64,000 nt of DNA, taken from assembly GCA_945859605.1 (NCBI GenBank), contig OX243820.1, positions 32,650,328 to 32,714,327 on the forward strand, written 5' to 3'. The notes under the pieces are model-generated. The model did no database searches and was not told the origin of the DNA. It saw only the letters and a list, made by a program, of their open reading frames with translations. Shown here piece by piece: positions 60,310 to 64,000 of this stretch. Source of the stretch: Lumbricus rubellus. Its lineage: Eukaryota; Annelida; Clitellata; Crassiclitellata; Lumbricidae. The stretch's first letter is position 1, and each line of letters opens with the position of its first letter. The position numbers and the translations under genes were made by a program.

Positions 60310-60930
60310 AGTATGATACAGAGTCATAAATAGGATAATGTGACGTCATAAATAGGATCATATAGTCATAAATAGGATAATGTGGATGCAGGGGCGGATC
60401 CAGGGGGGGCTTATCCGGCCATGGCCCCCCCATTTAGAATTCCCATGTATCGTGGCCCCCCCCCCCCATTTGGATTGAACATGCTGTGGAACAATGTACA
60501 TATTGTACAATTTGGCCCCCCCTATTAAGAAATAGCCATGCATTGCGGCCCGCAACTCGGAAAATTTAGCTGGATGACTAAAAAAAAAAAAAGGTCGTCA
60601 ACTTTTTTGGCGGACAAAATGGTATTATTTTCCCAAAAATTTAACCGGATGACTAAAAAAAAAAAAAAAGGTCGTCAACTTTTTTGGCGGACAAAATGAA
60701 ATGGCAATATTTTCAAAAAGGTCATCAACTTTTTTGGCGGATACGAGAAAGAAAAATTTTCCCAAGGCCTAAATTTTTTCCCGGACCCAAAACCAAGAAT
60801 TTTTGGCCCCCCCCGTCCAAAATTTCTGTATCCGCCCTTGTGTGGACGTCATAAATAGGATAATGTGGCGTCATAAATAGGATAATATAGAGTCATAAAT
60901 AGGATAATGTGGACGTCATAATTAGACACT
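60310..60930 (+). repeat. GTCATAAATAGGATAATGTG tandem repeat, interrupted
   Basis: Seven or eight copies of a 20-22-base unit at 60325-60388 and 60841-60925, split by the MITE at 60389-60840. Confidence 0.9.
60389..60840. mobile_element. hAT-type MITE
   Basis: CAGGGGCGGATCCAGG at the left and TGTATCCGCCCTTG at the right; flanks TGTGGATG and TGTGGACG match at 7 of 8 positions. Interior has C runs and duplicated GTCGTCAACTTTTTTGGCGG units. No ORF. Confidence 0.82.
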
Positions 60931-61129
60931 TATTTTGCGTACGTACATTTTTTCGAGACCCCCACCCCCGCCGCACGCACCCTAAATGCGATTACCCCTC
61001 CTGTGTACGCAACATATTGACAGCCCCACCCCCATACAAGTACATTCTGACCCGACAACCGCTTTTGGTTTGACGCGCCATCGTCCAATAAATAATAGAC
61101 CACGGGCGCAATAGAAACGACCAATAACT

Positions 61130-61410
61130 ATTAATGATAATGAGTCTGGCGCGCGTGACGTCAGAACGCCCCCCCCCCCACCACCACCACCACAACACCC
61201 AGCCCTCTCCATCCCTCCCCCTCCTCGTCTGTTACGCAATGGAAATTTTACGTGGCTGACCGAAGGGGATGCGATCGATATATCGTCAAGGTCAGCCGCT
61301 ATAACTTCCCGCCGATTTCGTATGCTTAGCACGTTATGGCGTGGCAGCGGCGGAGGCGCCGAATAGGGGGCGGCACGAACGTTGGCGCCGGCGGGAGATG
61401 ATTTATATAA
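61130..61410. promoter_or_regulatory. GC-rich block with promoter-like motifs
   Basis: CRE-like TGACGTCA at 61148-61155, CCAAT boxes at about 61085 and 61120, TTCCCGCC (E2F-like) at 61306, GGGGGCGG at 61367 and TTTATATAAT near 61400, with many CpGs in an otherwise CpG-poor stretch. It could be an internal promoter or enhancer, but no first exon is evident. Tentative. Confidence 0.35.
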
Positions 61411-61607
61411 TGTGTGTTGAGTACTACTACTGACTGCTGCTGTGTTGCGGACACACGCTCGAGTCCAAGTAAATGATGGTGGTGGACAGAAGCCGGGGAA
61501 TTCACGGGAGATATGAGAGTGCGATGTACGGTGTGGCAAAAGCTGTAGACGGGATTATTCATGGGAAGCCAAGGTTTTGAAACATTTGTCTGTCGCTCAC
61601 ATCCGGT

Positions 61608-61618
61608 GCACACACACA

Positions 61619-61657
<39 letters not shown>

Positions 61658-61790
61658 ACGCGTGCACACACACACACAGACACACGCATGCACACACACA
61701 CACACACAGACACACACATACACACACAGACATACACACACACAAAGACACATACACACATACACACACGCGCACACACACAATACAACT
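61608..61790 (+). repeat. CA-rich microsatellite
   Basis: (CA)n with GACA, CATA and CGCG interruptions; the Val/Cys and His/Thr frames are artefacts. Confidence 0.95.
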
Positions 61791-61913
61791 GTAATTTGAC
61801 AATGCCTTGCTTACAAAGTCAGAACTTTCTCAGAAGTGTACGTTGAAGCTGGGCAATCTGCATTAAAAACCACTGGAAGAGAGAGAAGTCTGAATAGTAG
61901 AGTGAAAAACTTC

Positions 61914-62030
61914 TCCACGCACACATACACCCACCTACACGCATACACAAACACACATACACCCACCCACCAACCCACCCACACACACACACACACACCA
62001 CACACACACACACAAACCAAATCCACCAAA
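61914..62030 (+). repeat. CA/CCCA-rich repeat
   Basis: ACACACCCACC and (CA)n units. Confidence 0.9.
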
Positions 62031-62879
62031 AAAGCATGCATGCTCACACCAAATGCACAACTCAAACTATAGGCTACAGAGTATCCAGGGCTCACCCATC
62101 TATATCATGCCTTCACACTAACCGGAAATGGCTGTAAACTCTTATCCAGACAAAATATTATTTTTTCTTGACAACAGAAGCCGGAAATCGGATAACTTCC
62201 GAACAGATCTGGCTAGTACATAGCGTGATTATGGCTGAAACAAGACGACTCCGATAACCTCATGCACACACGAGAGTTTTTCCACTTCATAATCTGCCTC
62301 AATACAACTGCTGCAGGTAGCGGAAAAGTCAAGCCCTCATCTGAAGTCAAGAGATTATGAGACAGAGCCTCCAGTGCCCTCCACCCTCAAACTGATATTT
62401 GAATTTCCGACACAAAGCTGGTCAAGATCTGTCTTAACATGATTGTTGCCACAGAAATATGATTTCTAAATTCCACAAGTTACCAAAGTCATTCTCTAAT
62501 TTCACAGAGTACTCTTTAATCAATTTCCTATTATATAAAAAGATTTTAAATTAATCTTTTGTGGCTTTTCCACCTCCAAACCGCTCTGACTTCTATCAGC
62601 CGACACAGCTCAGCTGTCGTGTTGACCAACAAGAATTCATTACAAAATCCGGAAAACAATTTTTTCTATGTCCAGAATCGTGAGACGCAGCTACACAGCA
62701 TGCAGGCGAAGTGAATCTCTGAAGAGTTATCGTCTGCTTCTCAAAGCAAAGCTAAGCAGCCAATGAGCGTCATCGGACGAACAACGTCACAACAAACAAG
62801 CGCCATCTAACGTCGTCGTCATCGTCGCAAAACCAGGATCTCTGTTGATGTTGGTCGACTGAATAAACGTCTATATATT

Positions 62880-62960
62880 ATTCATTCATTCATTCATTCA
62901 TTCCGAAAACTTATATAGCGCCTCTTCAAGAAGTCTACTCAGAGGCGCTCGATGTAACCG
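62880..62960 (-). mobile_element. SINE tail, minus strand
   Basis: (ATTC)n then CGAAAACTTATATAGCGCCT, TTCAAGAAGTCTACTCAGAG and GCGCTCG. GAAT-tailed subfamily. Confidence 0.75.
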
Positions 62961-63169
62961 CTCGATCATCTTCATATCTCTTCTCACTCATTCCCGACTC
63001 TAGTCACATCTCTCGTCTCCTCTTCTCAACCATACATCACACTCCACTGTCCATAAAAGCTCTTGAACGACCTATCCTTCACAATTCCACAACTTCTTAG
63101 ATCATCCCCTCCCCATCTACATCACCCCTCATGCTTCACACCTCCTCAAGAATTCCTACCACAACCCAT

Positions 63170-63255
63170 ACTGCCCTTGAGCCTTCCGCCACTGCTTGCA
63201 CTCTGCCAGTGCCAGTCCCAAGCCTGGATAAAGGAGGAGGGTGACACTAATCATC
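63170..63255 (-). repeat. Dispersed repeat motif, inverted
   Basis: TGCCAGTGCCAGTCCCAAGC then CTGGATAAAGGAGGAGGG: the complement of 31975-32020. Preceded (62970-63160) by C/T-rich sequence probably of the same element. Confidence 0.6.
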
Positions 63256-63735
63256 TTTGGAATGGTAGCGTCTTTAAACAGTAACAAGTAGCAGGCCTTT
63301 CAATCTATCTCACCCCATAAGGAATCCACCCTAACAGCTGATACTTCAATCCCATGCTAAAACGGTCCACTACATACACTGGGACCTTAGATGGCACGAT
63401 ACCCCGTTCCAACAGGTAATGGTGGTGAAGGATTTCATTCAATTGACTCATTGAAAAATTAGCAAGTGTCGAGATCATAAAGTCGAAATGGAAAATGTTT
63501 ACTTTTACCCTAACAACAAGACTTTATGACACCGCAAACTCAAAGCACTTCTTAAACAATGTGCGTGCACAAATTTGCAGTGCACTGAAAATATCGATTA
63601 AGATACGCAGCGGTACATGCAAAAAAAAGCACGAAATTGAAAATATTTGTGATTAATGCACGAGATATTTTTTAAAATCTGCGGTCTTTTGTCCACGCTC
63701 CACGTGATACTCAGACCCAATGGCCGACGAGCAGT

Positions 63736-63970
63736 GAGCACCTGTGCTTAATCATCGCACCTATGCTTAATCATCGCACCTATGCTTAATCATCGCACCT
63801 ATGCTTAATCATCGCACCTATGCTTAATCATCGCACCTATGCTTAATCATCGCACCTATGCTTAATCATCGCACCTATGCTTAATCATCGCACCTATACT
63901 TAATCATCGCACCTATACTTAATCATCGCACCAATGCTTAATCATCGCACCAATGCTTAATCATCGCAGT
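63736..63970 (+). repeat. 19-bp minisatellite (CACCTATGCTTAATCATCG)
   Basis: About twelve 19-base units with very few substitutions (GTGCTT, ATACTT and CAATGC variants). No spacers. Confidence 0.95.
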
Positions 63971-64000
63971 ATTGTTGACTAACTGACTGACTGACTGTTT

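Larger units (their letters stand above)
57647..64000. other. WNK upstream intron or flank, no exon recognised
   Basis: I looked on the minus strand for the missing kinase N-lobe and activation-loop exons and found none, so they lie beyond 64000. Content is repeats listed separately, a GC-rich block at 61130-61410, and apparently unique sequence at 58250-58690, 59660-60330 and 62090-62870. Confidence 0.6.

Noticed and set aside
61326..61802. 158-codon Val/Cys-rich frame
   Set aside because: Dinucleotide repeat translation.
63736..63970. CRISPR-like direct repeats
   Set aside because: Contiguous 19-bp units without spacers.

Overview
This is ordinary nuclear DNA from an animal, most likely an aquatic invertebrate; I cannot place it more precisely. 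Evidence for an animal is two multi-exon metazoan signalling genes with canonical GT-AG introns, two minor-class (U12) introns, and a dense load of non-LTR retrotransposon ends, tRNA-derived SINEs, Tc1/mariner, hAT, Helitron and MITE-like elements and micro- and minisatellites. There is no operon, CRISPR array, phage or plasmid.

Left part (48-38467, + strand): a complete-looking Diaphanous-related formin (DIAPH family). I could join 25 coding exons in consistent phase into an open frame of about 1,171 codons. The domain order is GTPase-binding/DID armadillo region, dimerisation region, short coiled coil, FH1 with three proline runs, FH2, and a C-terminal DAD. Intron 2 is about 11 kb and full of repeats. 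Intron 21 is an AT-AC U12 intron, and intron 10 looks like a GT-AG U12 intron.

Middle (38468-40984): convergent 3' ends about 2.5 kb apart.

Right part (57646-40985, - strand): the 3' two thirds of a WNK (with-no-lysine) kinase gene. Nine exons stay in phase for about 2,063 codons and encode the C-lobe of the kinase, the autoinhibitory CCT1 (PF2-like) domain, a second CCT-like domain, and very long Gln/Pro-rich low-complexity exons that end in the last 3.3-kb exon. The N-lobe exons lie beyond the right edge. The stretch 57647-64000 holds no exon I can recognise, only repeats and a GC-rich block that could be regulatory.

The formin nucleates and elongates actin under Rho control; the WNK senses chloride and osmotic state and drives SPAK/OSR1. 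Nothing in the sequence says the two are co-regulated.

The most interesting observations are at the DNA level. Two formin exon ends, with their 5' splice sites, have been copied into intronic tandem arrays. A LINE 3' tail and several SINE families share one stem-loop whose arms appear to co-vary. Several transposons have clear ends and target-site duplications, including a Helitron that carries a G-rich minisatellite. I see no sign of a wholly new gene system.
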